From DASYLJ01 sp036009625 (GTDB lineage Bacteria > Desulfobacterota > Binatia > DP-6), in contig DASYLJ010000090.1 in the NCBI GenBank assembly GCA_036009625.1, forward strand, positions 1 to 64,000: DNA of 64,000 nucleotides. Direction: 5' to 3'. A program made the translations under genes and the position numbers. Positions 56,064-64,000 of the stretch are shown here, in pieces (the stretch's first letter is position 1; each line of letters starts with the position of its first letter). A model generated the notes under the pieces. The model did not search any database and was not told where the DNA came from. It saw only the letters and a program-made list of their open reading frames with translations.

Positions 56064-56140
56064 TCCGAGCGCCCAATAGCACACGCCGTCCCACCGGCAA
56101 GCGTTTGCCGCAACCAGACCGCCGCGGTAGCACGACGACC

Positions 56141-57787
56141 GTGCAACGCATCGTCCTGCTGCTCGTGCTCGCGTTGGTCGCGCCCGCAGCGGCGCGTCCT
56201 CGTGCGGGCGCCGTCGCCACCGAATCACAGCTCGCGGCCGACGCCGGTGCCGAGGTACTGCGCGCCGGCGGCAGCGCCGCCGACGCCGCGCTGGCCGCAT
56301 CGGTCGCGATCTGCGTCGTGCACGCCCAGTCGTGCGGCATCGGTGGTGGTGGCTTCGCGCTCGTCCGCCTCGCCGACGGCAGCACCACGGCCCTCGACTA
56401 CCGCGAGGTCGCGCCGGCGCGCGCCACCCCCGATCGCTTCGTCACCGACGGCAAGCCCGACCAGTCGAAGCTGCGCAAGGGTGGGCTCGCCATCGGCGTG
56501 CCGGGCGAGCCCGCGGGCTGGGTGGCACTGCACGAGCGCTTCGGTCGCGTTCCGCTCGCCACCGTGCTCGGGCCCGCCATCCGTCTCGCACGCGACGGCT
56601 TCGCGCTCGACGACGCGCCCACACTGGCCAAGCAGATCGAGCGCAGCGCCGACATGCTGCGCGCCGACCCCGCGCTGCGCGCGACGTTCCTCGGTCCCGA
56701 TGGCGCCCTCCCCGGCCCCGGCTTCCGAATCGTGCAGCGTGATCTCGCCGCGACGATCGACGCGGTCGTGACGAGCGGCGCGAAGTCCTTCTACGAGGGC
56801 CCGACGGCGACGGCCATCGCAGCCGCCGTACACGCGAACGGTGGCGTGCTCGACGCTGGCGACCTCGCCCGCTATCGCGTCATCTGGCGCACGCCGCTGC
56901 GTGGCAGCTATCGCGGGCGCGAGGTCGTCACCATGCCGCCGCCCGGCTCGGGCGGCATCGTGCTCGAGGCGCTCGGCATCCTCGCCCACGACGACCCCAA
57001 AGCGCTCGGCGCCGAGACCGCGACGTGGCTGCACCTGCTCGCGGGCGCCATGGCGCACAGCTTCGCCGATCGCGCGCGCTGGTACGGCGACCCGGCCTTC
57101 ACCGACGTCCCGGTGGCGCGGCTCCTCGCCCCAGAACGGCTGGCCGAGATCCGCGACCGCCTGCGTGCCACGGAACGCATCCAGCCGCAGGCCGACGAGG
57201 CGCGCGACGGCGGCACGGCGCACATCTCGGTGGTCGACACCGAGGGCAACGCCGTCTCGCTGACGACGACCATCAACACCAGCTTCGGCGCCGGCATCGT
57301 CGTGCCCGGCACCGGCATCATCCTCAACAACGAGATGGACGACTTCGCCGTCGCGCCCGGCATCCCGAACGTCTACGGGCTGATCGGCTCGGCGGCGAAT
57401 GCGGTCGGACCGGGGAAGCGGCCGCAGTCGAGCATGTCGCCGACGATCGTGCTGCGCGATCGCAAGCCCGAGCTCGTCGTCGGTGGCTCGGGTGGTCCCT
57501 TCATCATCTCGGCGACGTTGCAGGTGGTGCTCGGCGTCACCGCATTCGACCGTTCGCTCAAACACGCGGTCGCCGCGCCGCGCATCCACGATCAGGCGGT
57601 GCCGCCGGTGCTGCTGGTCGAGCCGGAGATTCCGGAGGCCGTGCGACAAGTGCTGACGCAGCAGGGCAACACGGTGAAGGAGTTCCGCGCCATCGGCGCG
57701 TCGGCCGCCGCGGGCCTCGGGCGCGACGGGAAGCCGGCCGGCGCGGGCGATCCGCGCAAGGACGGCGGCGCGGCGATCGTCGAGTAG
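56141..57787 (+). CDS. ggt: gamma-glutamyltransferase
   Basis: A 548-residue Ntn-hydrolase precursor exported to the periplasm (signal VQRIVLLLVLALVAPAAARP from GTG 56141; a TTG at 56105 is an alternative). It transfers or hydrolyses the gamma-glutamyl group of glutathione. The autoprocessing site is DGGTAHISVVDTEGNAVSLT, with Thr as new N-terminus, followed by TTINTSFGAGIVVPGTGI, LNNEMDDF and GKRPQSSMSPTIV. The large subunit shows AADAGAEVLRAGGSAADAAL and IGGGGFALVRLADG. Length is typical. Confidence 0.93.
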   Translation: MQRIVLLLVLALVAPAAARPRAGAVATESQLAADAGAEVLRAGGSAADAALAASVAICVVHAQSCGIGGGGFALVRLADGSTTALDYREVAPARATPDRFVTDGKPDQSKLRKGGLAIGVPGEPAGWVALHERFGRVPLATVLGPAIRLARDGFALDDAPTLAKQIERSADMLRADPALRATFLGPDGALPGPGFRIVQRDLAATIDAVVTSGAKSFYEGPTATAIAAAVHANGGVLDAGDLARYRVIWRTPLRGSYRGREVVTMPPPGSGGIVLEALGILAHDDPKALGAETATWLHLLAGAMAHSFADRARWYGDPAFTDVPVARLLAPERLAEIRDRLRATERIQPQADEARDGGTAHISVVDTEGNAVSLTTTINTSFGAGIVVPGTGIILNNEMDDFAVAPGIPNVYGLIGSAANAVGPGKRPQSSMSPTIVLRDRKPELVVGGSGGPFIISATLQVVLGVTAFDRSLKHAVAAPRIHDQAVPPVLLVEPEIPEAVRQVLTQQGNTVKEFRAIGASAAAGLGRDGKPAGAGDPRKDGGAAIVE

Positions 57788-57833
57788 GCGTTCGGGGGGG
57801 TGCGTCGATTGGGGCGCGTGGTAGAGCCGGCAC

Positions 57834-58916
57834 ATGGCGACCACCGCGCCGATCGTCCGTACCGGACCGCCCAAAGAGCACCTGACGCGCGACGAGTTTT
57901 CGCGCCGCTTTCGCGCCCGCTTCCAGGACCCCGCCTTCGAAGTGGCAGACGGCGACATCGCGCGCCTCGAGTCGATCGCCTGGGATGCGTATGAGGACGG
58001 CCGGAAAGCACCGCGCACACGTCGCGCCGGATCGGAGTTTGCCGACCCCACCTATGAGCTGTCGGTCGACTGGCTCGCCACGCGCGAACGGCTCCAGGCC
58101 GCAGCGGCACGACACGACGAGGTCGCCACACCGACGCGCGTCCTGATCGTGTCCGGCTCGTCGCGGAACGACGCCACGTGTCCGGGCGAGATATCGAAGA
58201 CGTCGCGTCTGGTCGAGGTCGCACGCGAGACGTTCGTCGCCGAGGCCGTCGAGGTCGACGTCCTCGACCTGAGCCTGCTCACCTCCGAATACGGACGCAC
58301 GATCCATCCGTGCAAAGCCTGCGTGTCGACCGCGATGCCGCTCTGTCACTGGCCGTGCTCGTGTTACCCGAACCACGCGCTCGGCCAGACGAACGACTGG
58401 ATGGCGGAGATTTACGATCGCTGGGTTCTCGCGCACGGTGTGGTGATCGTCACGCCCGTGTACTGGTACGGGGCACCGAGCGGGCTGAAGCTCATGATCG
58501 ACCGTCTGGTGTGTGCAGACGGCGGCAACCCCGACCCCACGAGCACCGGTGGCAAGAATCCCGCGTTGGCGAAGTCGCTCGAGGTCGCCGGATGGCCGTA
58601 TCCCAAGCACCTCGCCGGTCGCGCCTACGGGGTCGTCGTGCACGGCGACGTCGCGGGGATCGAGTCGCTGCGTCGCGGGCTGAGCGACTGGCTCGATTGG
58701 ATGGGCTGCACGCCGGGCGGCGCGTCGGCGACGCTCGACCGCTACATCGGCTACTACGAGCCGTACGCGACCAGCCACGATGCGCTCGATCGCGACGTCG
58801 ACCTCCAGGAGGAGGTGCGTAACGTCGCACGGACGGTGACGCGGACGATGCGCGGCCTCCGCAGTGGCGAGCTGGTCGTCGCCGATCGCGGACTGGAGGC
58901 GCCCCGACCGAAGTGA
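57834..58916 (+). CDS. NAD(P)H-dependent FMN reductase (flavodoxin-like) with N-terminal extension
   Basis: A 360-residue protein. Residues about 100-290 are a flavodoxin-like NADPH-dependent FMN reductase domain: VLIVSGSSRNDATCPG near 103-118 and VIVTPVYWYGAPSGLKLMID near 203-222. Between them is a Cys-rich loop (HPCKACVSTAMPLCHW then PCSCYPNH) that could bind metal or be redox active. The N-terminal 100 residues are charged and predicted helical, not a usual part of the family. C-terminal tail is helical. Substrate unknown. Confidence 0.85.
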   Translation: MATTAPIVRTGPPKEHLTRDEFSRRFRARFQDPAFEVADGDIARLESIAWDAYEDGRKAPRTRRAGSEFADPTYELSVDWLATRERLQAAAARHDEVATPTRVLIVSGSSRNDATCPGEISKTSRLVEVARETFVAEAVEVDVLDLSLLTSEYGRTIHPCKACVSTAMPLCHWPCSCYPNHALGQTNDWMAEIYDRWVLAHGVVIVTPVYWYGAPSGLKLMIDRLVCADGGNPDPTSTGGKNPALAKSLEVAGWPYPKHLAGRAYGVVVHGDVAGIESLRRGLSDWLDWMGCTPGGASATLDRYIGYYEPYATSHDALDRDVDLQEEVRNVARTVTRTMRGLRSGELVVADRGLEAPRPK

Positions 58917-58929
58917 TCGGCGAGCGTCC

Positions 58930-58945
58930 CGTGGCATCGGCCACG
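58930..58945. terminator. hairpin between convergent genes
   Basis: CGTGGC-ATCG-GCCACG, 6-bp perfect stem in the 40-nt gap between the stops of the FMN reductase and the second delta-60 gene. It could act on both strands. No T-run. Confidence 0.35.
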
Positions 58946-58956
58946 TCGATCAGTCG

Positions 58957-61050
58957 TCAGTCGGATGCGCCGACGAACGTCCCCGCCGCGTTCTTTCGCA
59001 CGCCGCTCGCGGAGAACGTCGCCTCCCAGCACGCGCCGTCCGTCGCGCCGAGCTGGACGCGCAACGGCAGCGGGAGTGGCGGCGGCGGTGGCGGTGGCAT
59101 CATGGGATTCATGGCGAAGATCCGCTCCCCCTTGCCGGTGACCCGCATCGACGACTTACCGGCCGTCCCGGCGGTGAGGACCATACCGGTGAGGCCGTAG
59201 TAGCTGGGCTGCGCGCTCTTGAACGTCAGGCGGTTGCCGCTGCGCTTCCAGCACGGAGGCTTCGAGCAGTTCGTATCGCCCGCCGCGGCGATGCTCCCAA
59301 CGAGGAGGGCCGGCTCGGGCCCCGATTCGTCGAACACGCAGAGCGCGTCGTGCCCGTCGACCGGCGATGTATTGATGGGATCGCCGAGCTCGGCGATCGT
59401 CGTGGCCTCACCGCGAGTCCATTTCCACGTCAGCCGATCGGCGCTCGACGCCAACACATCCTTCACCTTGAGCAACGACCGTCCGGGCTGCGTCGTCTGC
59501 TTGCATCCGGTCCTCGGTGCCGCGACGTGCGCGCCCGTTTCCGGAACGCATCGGCGGCACGGCCACGGATCGAGAGGATATCCCTCGCAGACGCCGGCGA
59601 CGCAGTGATCGAAGGTCGTACAGAGACTGGCGTCGTCGCAGGTCGTGAAGAGGTCCGAGAAGGGCGTATGCTCGCACGTCGCGCCATTGCAGACGTCCTG
59701 CGTGCACGGATTGCCGTCGGACGCGCATGGCGTGGAGCTGAAGGCGAATCGACAGTTCGTCCTGCAGCAGGGGGTCCCGGTCTCGTCGCACTGTTCACCG
59801 GGGTCGACGGTGCCGTTGCCGCAGACCCCGACGCCGTGGAAGCGGTCGAGCGTACCCGAGCCACGGATCGCAACCGGCCCGACGGGAGACGAGGACACTG
59901 TCTCGACGAAAATGCCGGCCGTCACGATCCGCACGTCGGGCTGTATGCGGACCGCCCCGATCCCCCGCCCGTTGCCGTTGAAGGTACCAGGTGTAGGAAA
60001 CGTGACGTCCCGCACGCCGGCGGTGCTGTAGCGTTGGAAGAGGGCCCGGAACGGTTGTGACACGCTGCCGACCGCGATGATGTTTCCGTCGGGATCGAGA
60101 TCGAGGTCGGCGATGGACCCCGCACCCGACGCCGCGAGCCCGCCGGAGCCGAAGGTGGCATCGAGCGTGCCATCCTCCAGCACGCGCGCGAGCAGCAGCC
60201 CTGCCGGCGTTCCGACCGATCCACCCACCAGCAATCGACCGTCCGGCTGCTGCCGGAGCGCGCTGGCGCTCACGACACCGGTGAGTGCGATCGTCGCCGA
60301 TCCGCCCGTTCCGAACGTCGGGTCGGGGGTGCCATCGGTCAGGAGACGAAGCAGTCGCAGATCGTTTCCGGAGTGACCAGCGACGACGAGCGCCCCGTCC
60401 GGCTGCCGCACGATCTCCCGTACGGCGTGGCCCGCGTTCACGATGCCACCCGTGCCAAACGCCGGATCGGTGGTGCCGTTACCGAGAAAACGCGCGATGA
60501 CGTTGCCGGCCACGATCACCAGCGCGCCGTCGGGTTGTAAGACCATCGAGCGCGCATCGCCGGCGATCATCGTGGTCACGATGCCGCCCGAGCCGAACGT
60601 CGGGTCGAGGCTCCCATCGTCGTCGTAGCGGAGCAGTACGGCCGTTTGGGTTACGGTGTTGGGACCGGTGCCGCCGGATGCGACGATCCGCCCGTCGGGC
60701 TGGCGCACGATGGCGCCGACGCTGTCCACTACGCCGATCGAGGTGCGCACGATCCCGTTCGTACCGAACGACGGATCGAAGGCACCGCTCGACGTGACCC
60801 GCACGAGGAGGACGTCCCCATCGCCGAGACCGACGAAGCCCCCGGCCAGGACCTCGCCGCCCGGCTGCAGCACGAGCGATCCCAACGAGATTGCCTGATC
60901 CGGCGGCACGGGAACCATGAGGACCGACGCGAACGATCCGTCGGGCCCGCCCGCCCCGCGTGCGGTCACGCTCGCGAGCGCAACGATCAGCGACGACATG
61001 GCGAAGACGAACCCGCCGCGCTTTGCACTCGAAACACGTCCAAGTCGCAT
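58957..61050 (-). CDS. secreted delta-60-repeat protein with Cys-rich and C-terminal domains
   Basis: A 697-residue exported protein. The N-terminal hydrophobic segment (GGFVFAMSSLIVALASVTARG) is a signal. About seven delta-60 repeats follow (blocks such as SLDPTFGSGGIVTT), then a Cys-rich module beginning CGNGTVDPGEQCDETG as in DUF4215/Myxococcus cysteine-rich repeats. A C-terminal domain (KVKDVLASSADRLTWKWTRG to SSMRVTGKGE) comes next, then a run of seven prolines. ATG 61050 is the likely start; an upstream ATG at 61110 is less signal-like. It is probably a surface or matrix protein. Confidence 0.8.
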   Translation of the reverse strand: MRLGRVSSAKRGGFVFAMSSLIVALASVTARGAGGPDGSFASVLMVPVPPDQAISLGSLVLQPGGEVLAGGFVGLGDGDVLLVRVTSSGAFDPSFGTNGIVRTSIGVVDSVGAIVRQPDGRIVASGGTGPNTVTQTAVLLRYDDDGSLDPTFGSGGIVTTMIAGDARSMVLQPDGALVIVAGNVIARFLGNGTTDPAFGTGGIVNAGHAVREIVRQPDGALVVAGHSGNDLRLLRLLTDGTPDPTFGTGGSATIALTGVVSASALRQQPDGRLLVGGSVGTPAGLLLARVLEDGTLDATFGSGGLAASGAGSIADLDLDPDGNIIAVGSVSQPFRALFQRYSTAGVRDVTFPTPGTFNGNGRGIGAVRIQPDVRIVTAGIFVETVSSSPVGPVAIRGSGTLDRFHGVGVCGNGTVDPGEQCDETGTPCCRTNCRFAFSSTPCASDGNPCTQDVCNGATCEHTPFSDLFTTCDDASLCTTFDHCVAGVCEGYPLDPWPCRRCVPETGAHVAAPRTGCKQTTQPGRSLLKVKDVLASSADRLTWKWTRGEATTIAELGDPINTSPVDGHDALCVFDESGPEPALLVGSIAAAGDTNCSKPPCWKRSGNRLTFKSAQPSYYGLTGMVLTAGTAGKSSMRVTGKGERIFAMNPMMPPPPPPPLPLPLRVQLGATDGACWEATFSASGVRKNAAGTFVGASD

Positions 61051-61096
61051 GGATCGGCCCCCCCGGGCTTTCGCCTGCAACGTCGCAAGCTCGGCG

Positions 61097-61126
61097 ACCG
61101 TACCGTCCATCTTTCGAGACGGTCAA
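61097..61126 (-). promoter_or_regulatory. candidate promoter of the second delta-60 gene
   Basis: On the minus strand TTGACC (61126-61121), an 18-nt spacer, and TACGGT (61102-61097), 46 nt before ATG 61050, in the AT-richer gap just after the VOC gene stop. Confidence 0.4.
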
Positions 61127-61137
61127 GTCAAAACTGC

Positions 61138-61548
61138 CTAACCAGCGTCGGCGATCGCGTCGTAGCCGCGCGCGGAAAACTGCAGTAGGCAGAAGCCGTT
61201 CCCGAACGGATCAGCCAGATACCCGATGCGTCCCCACGCATGCGCTTCGACCTCACGTTCGCGCACCGCACCCGCCTCGACCGCACGCGCGAGCGCCGCG
61301 TCGAGATCCTCGACGGCGACGTCGAGATGCACTGGCGTCCAATGCCGCCCATACCGGCGTCCACCAACCCCAGCCCCCGGCACGCTGCCAGCCGTCTTCT
61401 CCAGCAGATAGATGGGCGACGACCCACCAACCAGCTCGACGACGCTAGCTCCAAGCCGCCGCCCAACGGTGAGCCCGAGCGCACGCGTATAGAACGTCAC
61501 GGACGCCTCGATATCCGGAACGTCGATGTTGACGAGCAACGAAACCAT
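61138..61548 (-). CDS. VOC (glyoxalase/bleomycin resistance) family protein
   Basis: A 136-residue two-module VOC protein. Strand order and motifs: LVNIDVPDIEASVTFYTRAL at the start, PVHLDVAVEDLDAALARAVE in the middle and GRIGYLADPFGNGFCLLQF at the end. The probable metal ligands are in the second module (HLDVAV; the usual final Glu is not obvious in the ending). Function unknown. It lies after the composite repeat downstream of purA. Confidence 0.87.
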   Translation of the reverse strand: MVSLLVNIDVPDIEASVTFYTRALGLTVGRRLGASVVELVGGSSPIYLLEKTAGSVPGAGVGGRRYGRHWTPVHLDVAVEDLDAALARAVEAGAVREREVEAHAWGRIGYLADPFGNGFCLLQFSARGYDAIADAG

Positions 61549-61588
61549 ACCCGCCGCTCTATCAGGCTCGCGCTTCGGGCGTACCCCC

Positions 61589-61679
61589 CATGCCGCGCCG
61601 GCTTCGCCGGCCGCGGCACGAAGGTGGAGCGGTCCACCGCGGCCACACTCTCGCCCCCGACCCGAGCAAGGCTCGGGTC
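61589..61679 (-). repeat. composite intergenic repeat, copy B (inverted relative to copy A)
   Basis: Reading the minus strand: a 9-bp perfect hairpin (GACCCGAGC, 3-nt loop, GCTCGGGTC at 61659-61679), then GGGGCGAGAGTG (61657-61646), 26 variable nt and the same 31-nt core as copy A (61619-61589). The hairpin sequence differs from copy A but keeps the same place and loop size. It begins just after the purA stop (61685) and may serve as its terminator region. Confidence 0.8.
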
Positions 61680-61684
61680 GGCGC

Positions 61685-62974
61685 CTAAAACACGTCGCCG
61701 AGACGGATCGTCTGCTCGCGCCCCGCACCCACCGACACCAGCGTGATCGGCGCCTCGACCAGCGCCGAGAGCCGGTCGATGTACTTGCGTGCGGTCGTCG
61801 GCAGCTCGTCGAGCGAGCGCGCGGTGCCGAGGTCTTCCTTCCAGCCTGCCATCTCCTCGTAGATCGGCTTGGCGCGCGTCCAGCCCTGCCGCGTCGTGGG
61901 CGGCAGGTCGCGGCGCTTGCCGTCGATCTCGTAGGCGACGCAGATGCGGAGCGGGTCGATCCCGGTGAGCACGTCGAGCTTCGTGAGCGCGATGGCGTCG
62001 AGCCCCGAGAGGGCCACCGAGTGGCGCACGACGACCGCGTCGAACCAGCCACAGCGGCGCGGACGACCGGTGGTGGCACCGTACTCGTCCCCGTCGGCGC
62101 GTAGGCGCTCGCCGAGCGCATCGGTGAGCTCGGTCGGGAACGGTCCGCCGCCGACACGGGTGGTGTACGCCTTTGCGATGCCGATGACGCGCCCGATCAT
62201 GCGCGGCGGAATGCCGGCGCCGGCAGACGCGGCGCCGGGCACCGCGTTCGACGACGTCACGTACGGATACGTGCCGTGGTCGACGTCGAGCATCACGGCC
62301 TGTGCGCCTTCGAGCAGGACGCGCACACCGCGCGCGACGGCGGCGCGCACCTCGATGCCAGTATCGCCGACGAACGGAGCCAGCCGCGTCCGATAGCCGG
62401 CGTACTCGGCGAGGATGTCGTCGAACGACAGCGCCGACTCGCCGAGCATGGCCTGGAGGTAGCCGTTCTTCTCGCGCAGCGCGGTCTCGAGCAGCTCGCG
62501 GAAGCCGGCCTCGTCGAACAGCTCGCCGACGCGGATGCCGGTGCGCGCCATCTTGTCTTCGTATGCCGGTCCGATGCCGCGACCGGTGGTGCCGATGGCC
62601 CCCGAGCCGCGCAGGCGCTCGCGCGCGTGGTCGATGGCACGGTGCCACGGCATGATGAGGTGCGCCTGCTCGCTGATGCGCAGCCAGCGATCCTCGGCCA
62701 GGAACCCACGCGCGCGGAGCGCGTCGATCTCCGACACCAGTACCTTGGGGTCGATGACCATGCCCGCGGCCAGCACGCACACCTTGCCCGGATGCAGTAC
62801 GCCCGACGGGACCAGGTTCAGCACGGTCTTCTCGCCGTTCACGACCAGCGTGTGACCGGCGTTGTTGCCGCCGTGGAAGCGGACGATCATGTCGGCGCGA
62901 GCGGCGAGCAGGTCGACGACCTTGCCCTTGCCCTCGTCGCCCCACTGCGTGCCGATGATGGCGGTGGTGGACAT
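61685..62974 (-). CDS. purA: adenylosuccinate synthetase
   Basis: A 429-residue GTP-dependent enzyme making adenylosuccinate from IMP and aspartate. The P-loop-like IIGTQWGDEGKGKVVDLLA (6-24), FHGGNNAGHTLVVNGEKTVL, GTTGRGIGPAYEDKMARTGI, LLEGAQAVMLDVDHGTYPYV and VGAGREQTIRLGDVF ending are all intact, and the length matches the family. It follows serA by 7 nt, so the two are cotranscribed. Confidence 0.97.
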   Translation of the reverse strand: MSTTAIIGTQWGDEGKGKVVDLLAARADMIVRFHGGNNAGHTLVVNGEKTVLNLVPSGVLHPGKVCVLAAGMVIDPKVLVSEIDALRARGFLAEDRWLRISEQAHLIMPWHRAIDHARERLRGSGAIGTTGRGIGPAYEDKMARTGIRVGELFDEAGFRELLETALREKNGYLQAMLGESALSFDDILAEYAGYRTRLAPFVGDTGIEVRAAVARGVRVLLEGAQAVMLDVDHGTYPYVTSSNAVPGAASAGAGIPPRMIGRVIGIAKAYTTRVGGGPFPTELTDALGERLRADGDEYGATTGRPRRCGWFDAVVVRHSVALSGLDAIALTKLDVLTGIDPLRICVAYEIDGKRRDLPPTTRQGWTRAKPIYEEMAGWKEDLGTARSLDELPTTARKYIDRLSALVEAPITLVSVGAGREQTIRLGDVF

Positions 62975-62981
62975 CGTCGCC

Positions 62982-64000
62982 TCAGAGCCTCAACAGCTCG
63001 GCCGCGACGATCTGCGGCAGCGTGCGCACCTGATCGAGCACGGCGGCCGGGACGGATTCGTCGACGTGGAAGAGCGAGAGCGCCATGCCGCCGACCTTTT
63101 CGCGACCGAGCTCGAGACCGGCGATGTTGATGCCGTTCTCACCGAGCAGCGTGCCGACCCGGCCGACGACGCCGGGAACGTCGCGGTTGTGCAGCATGAG
63201 GATGTGCCCGTCGGGCACCGCCTCCATGCGGAAGTCGTCGATGCGGGTGAGGCGCACGGTGCCGGCGCCGAAGACGGCCCCCTGCACGACGGTGGTGCCC
63301 TCGGGCCGCTTCACCTCGACGCGGATCGCGTTGGCGTAGTCGCTGCCCTGGGAGGCGGTGGCCGTCACCAGGCGAATGCCGCGGTCGCGGGCGATGGTGG
63401 GCGCGTTCACGTAGTTCACCGAGTAGTTGAGGTCGAGATCGATCACCTGGTCGAGCAGGCCGCGCAGCACGGCCGTGCCGAGCGCCTTCACCTCGCGCTC
63501 CGCCACCTCGCCGATGGCCTGCACGGTGATCTCGTCCGGCTTACCCGCCTTGAGCTGTGCCGCGAGCGAGCCGAGCTTCTCGGCGAGCAGGAGGTAGGGC
63601 CGCAGCACCTGCAGCACCTCGGGTGACAGCGACGGCGCATTCACCGCGCTGTTGATCGTGCCCTTGGCGAGGAACTCGCCGACCTGCTGCGCGATGGCGA
63701 CGGCGACGTTCACCTGCGCCTCGGCGGTGGACGCGCCGAGATGCGGCGTGCAGATGACGCGGTCGAGCTTGAGCAGCGGATGATCCGCCGGCGGCGGCTC
63801 CTTCTCGAAGACGTCGAGCGCCGCGCCGGCGATCTGGCCGGACTCGATGCCCTCCGCCAGCGCCGCCTCGTCGACGATGCCGCCGCGCGCGCAGTTGATG
63901 ATGCGCACGCCCTTCTTCATGCGCGCGATCGACTCGCGTCCCACGAGCCCGCGCGTCTCCGCGGTGAGCGGCGTGTGGAGCGTGATGAAGTCGGCGCGCG
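62982..64000 (-). CDS. serA: D-3-phosphoglycerate dehydrogenase, C-terminal part (window edge)
   Basis: The frame enters from the right edge; about 339 residues are visible. The first is in ADFITLHTPLTAETRGLV of the NAD-binding domain, then KKGVRIINCARGGIVDEAAL and the catalytic-region PLLKLDRVICTPHLGASTAE with the His. The intervening domain of long-type SerA (LGTAVLRGLLDQVIDLDLNY, VNYVNAPTIARDRGI) and a C-terminal ACT domain (ILMLHNRDVPGVVGRVGTLL) follow. The ACT domain gives serine feedback control in relatives. First step of serine synthesis. Confidence 0.95.
   Translation of the reverse strand, partial: RADFITLHTPLTAETRGLVGRESIARMKKGVRIINCARGGIVDEAALAEGIESGQIAGAALDVFEKEPPPADHPLLKLDRVICTPHLGASTAEAQVNVAVAIAQQVGEFLAKGTINSAVNAPSLSPEVLQVLRPYLLLAEKLGSLAAQLKAGKPDEITVQAIGEVAEREVKALGTAVLRGLLDQVIDLDLNYSVNYVNAPTIARDRGIRLVTATASQGSDYANAIRVEVKRPEGTTVVQGAVFGAGTVRLTRIDDFRMEAVPDGHILMLHNRDVPGVVGRVGTLLGENGINIAGLELGREKVGGMALSLFHVDESVPAAVLDQVRTLPQIVAAELLRL

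Noticed and set aside
61051..61120. Possible c-di-GMP-I riboswitch before the second delta-60 gene (GAAAGATGGACG)
   Set aside because: The conserved CACGCA and GGGCAAACC parts of the aptamer are missing and no second stem forms.

Overview
The window is very GC-rich and almost entirely coding, with genes on both strands, many 1-11 nt overlaps and GTG starts. It reads as a Gram-negative bacterium. The supporting genes are an ADP-heptose epimerase for LPS core, an OprB-type porin, lipoprotein and Tat-like signal peptides, and MotA/MotB-type stator proteins. Two large secreted delta-60-repeat proteins, a Ku protein, many acyl-CoA-handling enzymes and a bacterial mevalonate pathway suggest a former-deltaproteobacterial lineage such as Binatota or Myxococcota. 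That placement is inference; no rRNA or tRNA gene was seen.

Layout. 1-5.8 kb: a gene fragment at the edge, a flavin amine oxidase, a secreted protein, a delta-60-repeat protein, a zinc alcohol dehydrogenase and a TesB thioesterase. 6-8.5 kb: a sensor histidine kinase broken by a one-base frameshift, then a Csp1-like copper storage protein. 8.6-15.1 kb: lipid and CoA metabolism (SDR, CMD protein, hydrolase, acyl-CoA ligase, thiolase-like protein, crotonase) plus a HisI paralogue. 15.2-23 kb: HldD, a PH-like membrane protein, MotB/MotA-like proteins, two DsbA-fold proteins, Tag glycosylase, GFA protein, SemiSWEET, EthD protein and porin. 23.2-28.4 kb: two paired acyl-CoA dehydrogenases, a MetE-like protein and a DUF35-thiolase fusion, resembling the machinery for sterol side-chain cleavage. 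28.5-31.5 kb: a hybrid histidine kinase, a small haem-c lipoprotein and a QueD/PTPS protein. 31.5-32.6 kb: an AT-richer patch with one lipoprotein.

32.6-42.3 kb is the most notable region. It is a tightly overlapping minus-strand operon: HExxH protein, diphosphomevalonate decarboxylase, phosphomevalonate kinase, type 2 IPP isomerase, class II HMG-CoA reductase, mevalonate kinase, a squalene-hopene-cyclase-family enzyme, an HMG-CoA-synthase-like protein and an HpnC-like squalene/phytoene synthase. Together they could carry acetoacetyl-CoA to IPP/DMAPP and then to a cyclised triterpenoid. The farnesyl diphosphate synthase would have to lie elsewhere. The cyclase has an altered catalytic motif that resembles oxidosqualene cyclases.

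42.3-64 kb is mixed: two methyltransferases, a Tat-exported carbonic anhydrase, an amidase with a small partner, a DUF6600 protein, a UvrD helicase, TusA, Ku, a MerR-TPR protein, a DUF72 protein, a QueG-like Fe-S protein, a stand-alone SCP2 sterol-carrier protein, a GNAT/NAGS-like protein, gamma-glutamyltransferase, an FMN reductase, a second delta-60 protein, a VOC protein, PurA and the end of SerA. A composite intergenic repeat of about 92-94 bp occurs twice, in opposite orientation, downstream of the SCP2 gene and of purA.
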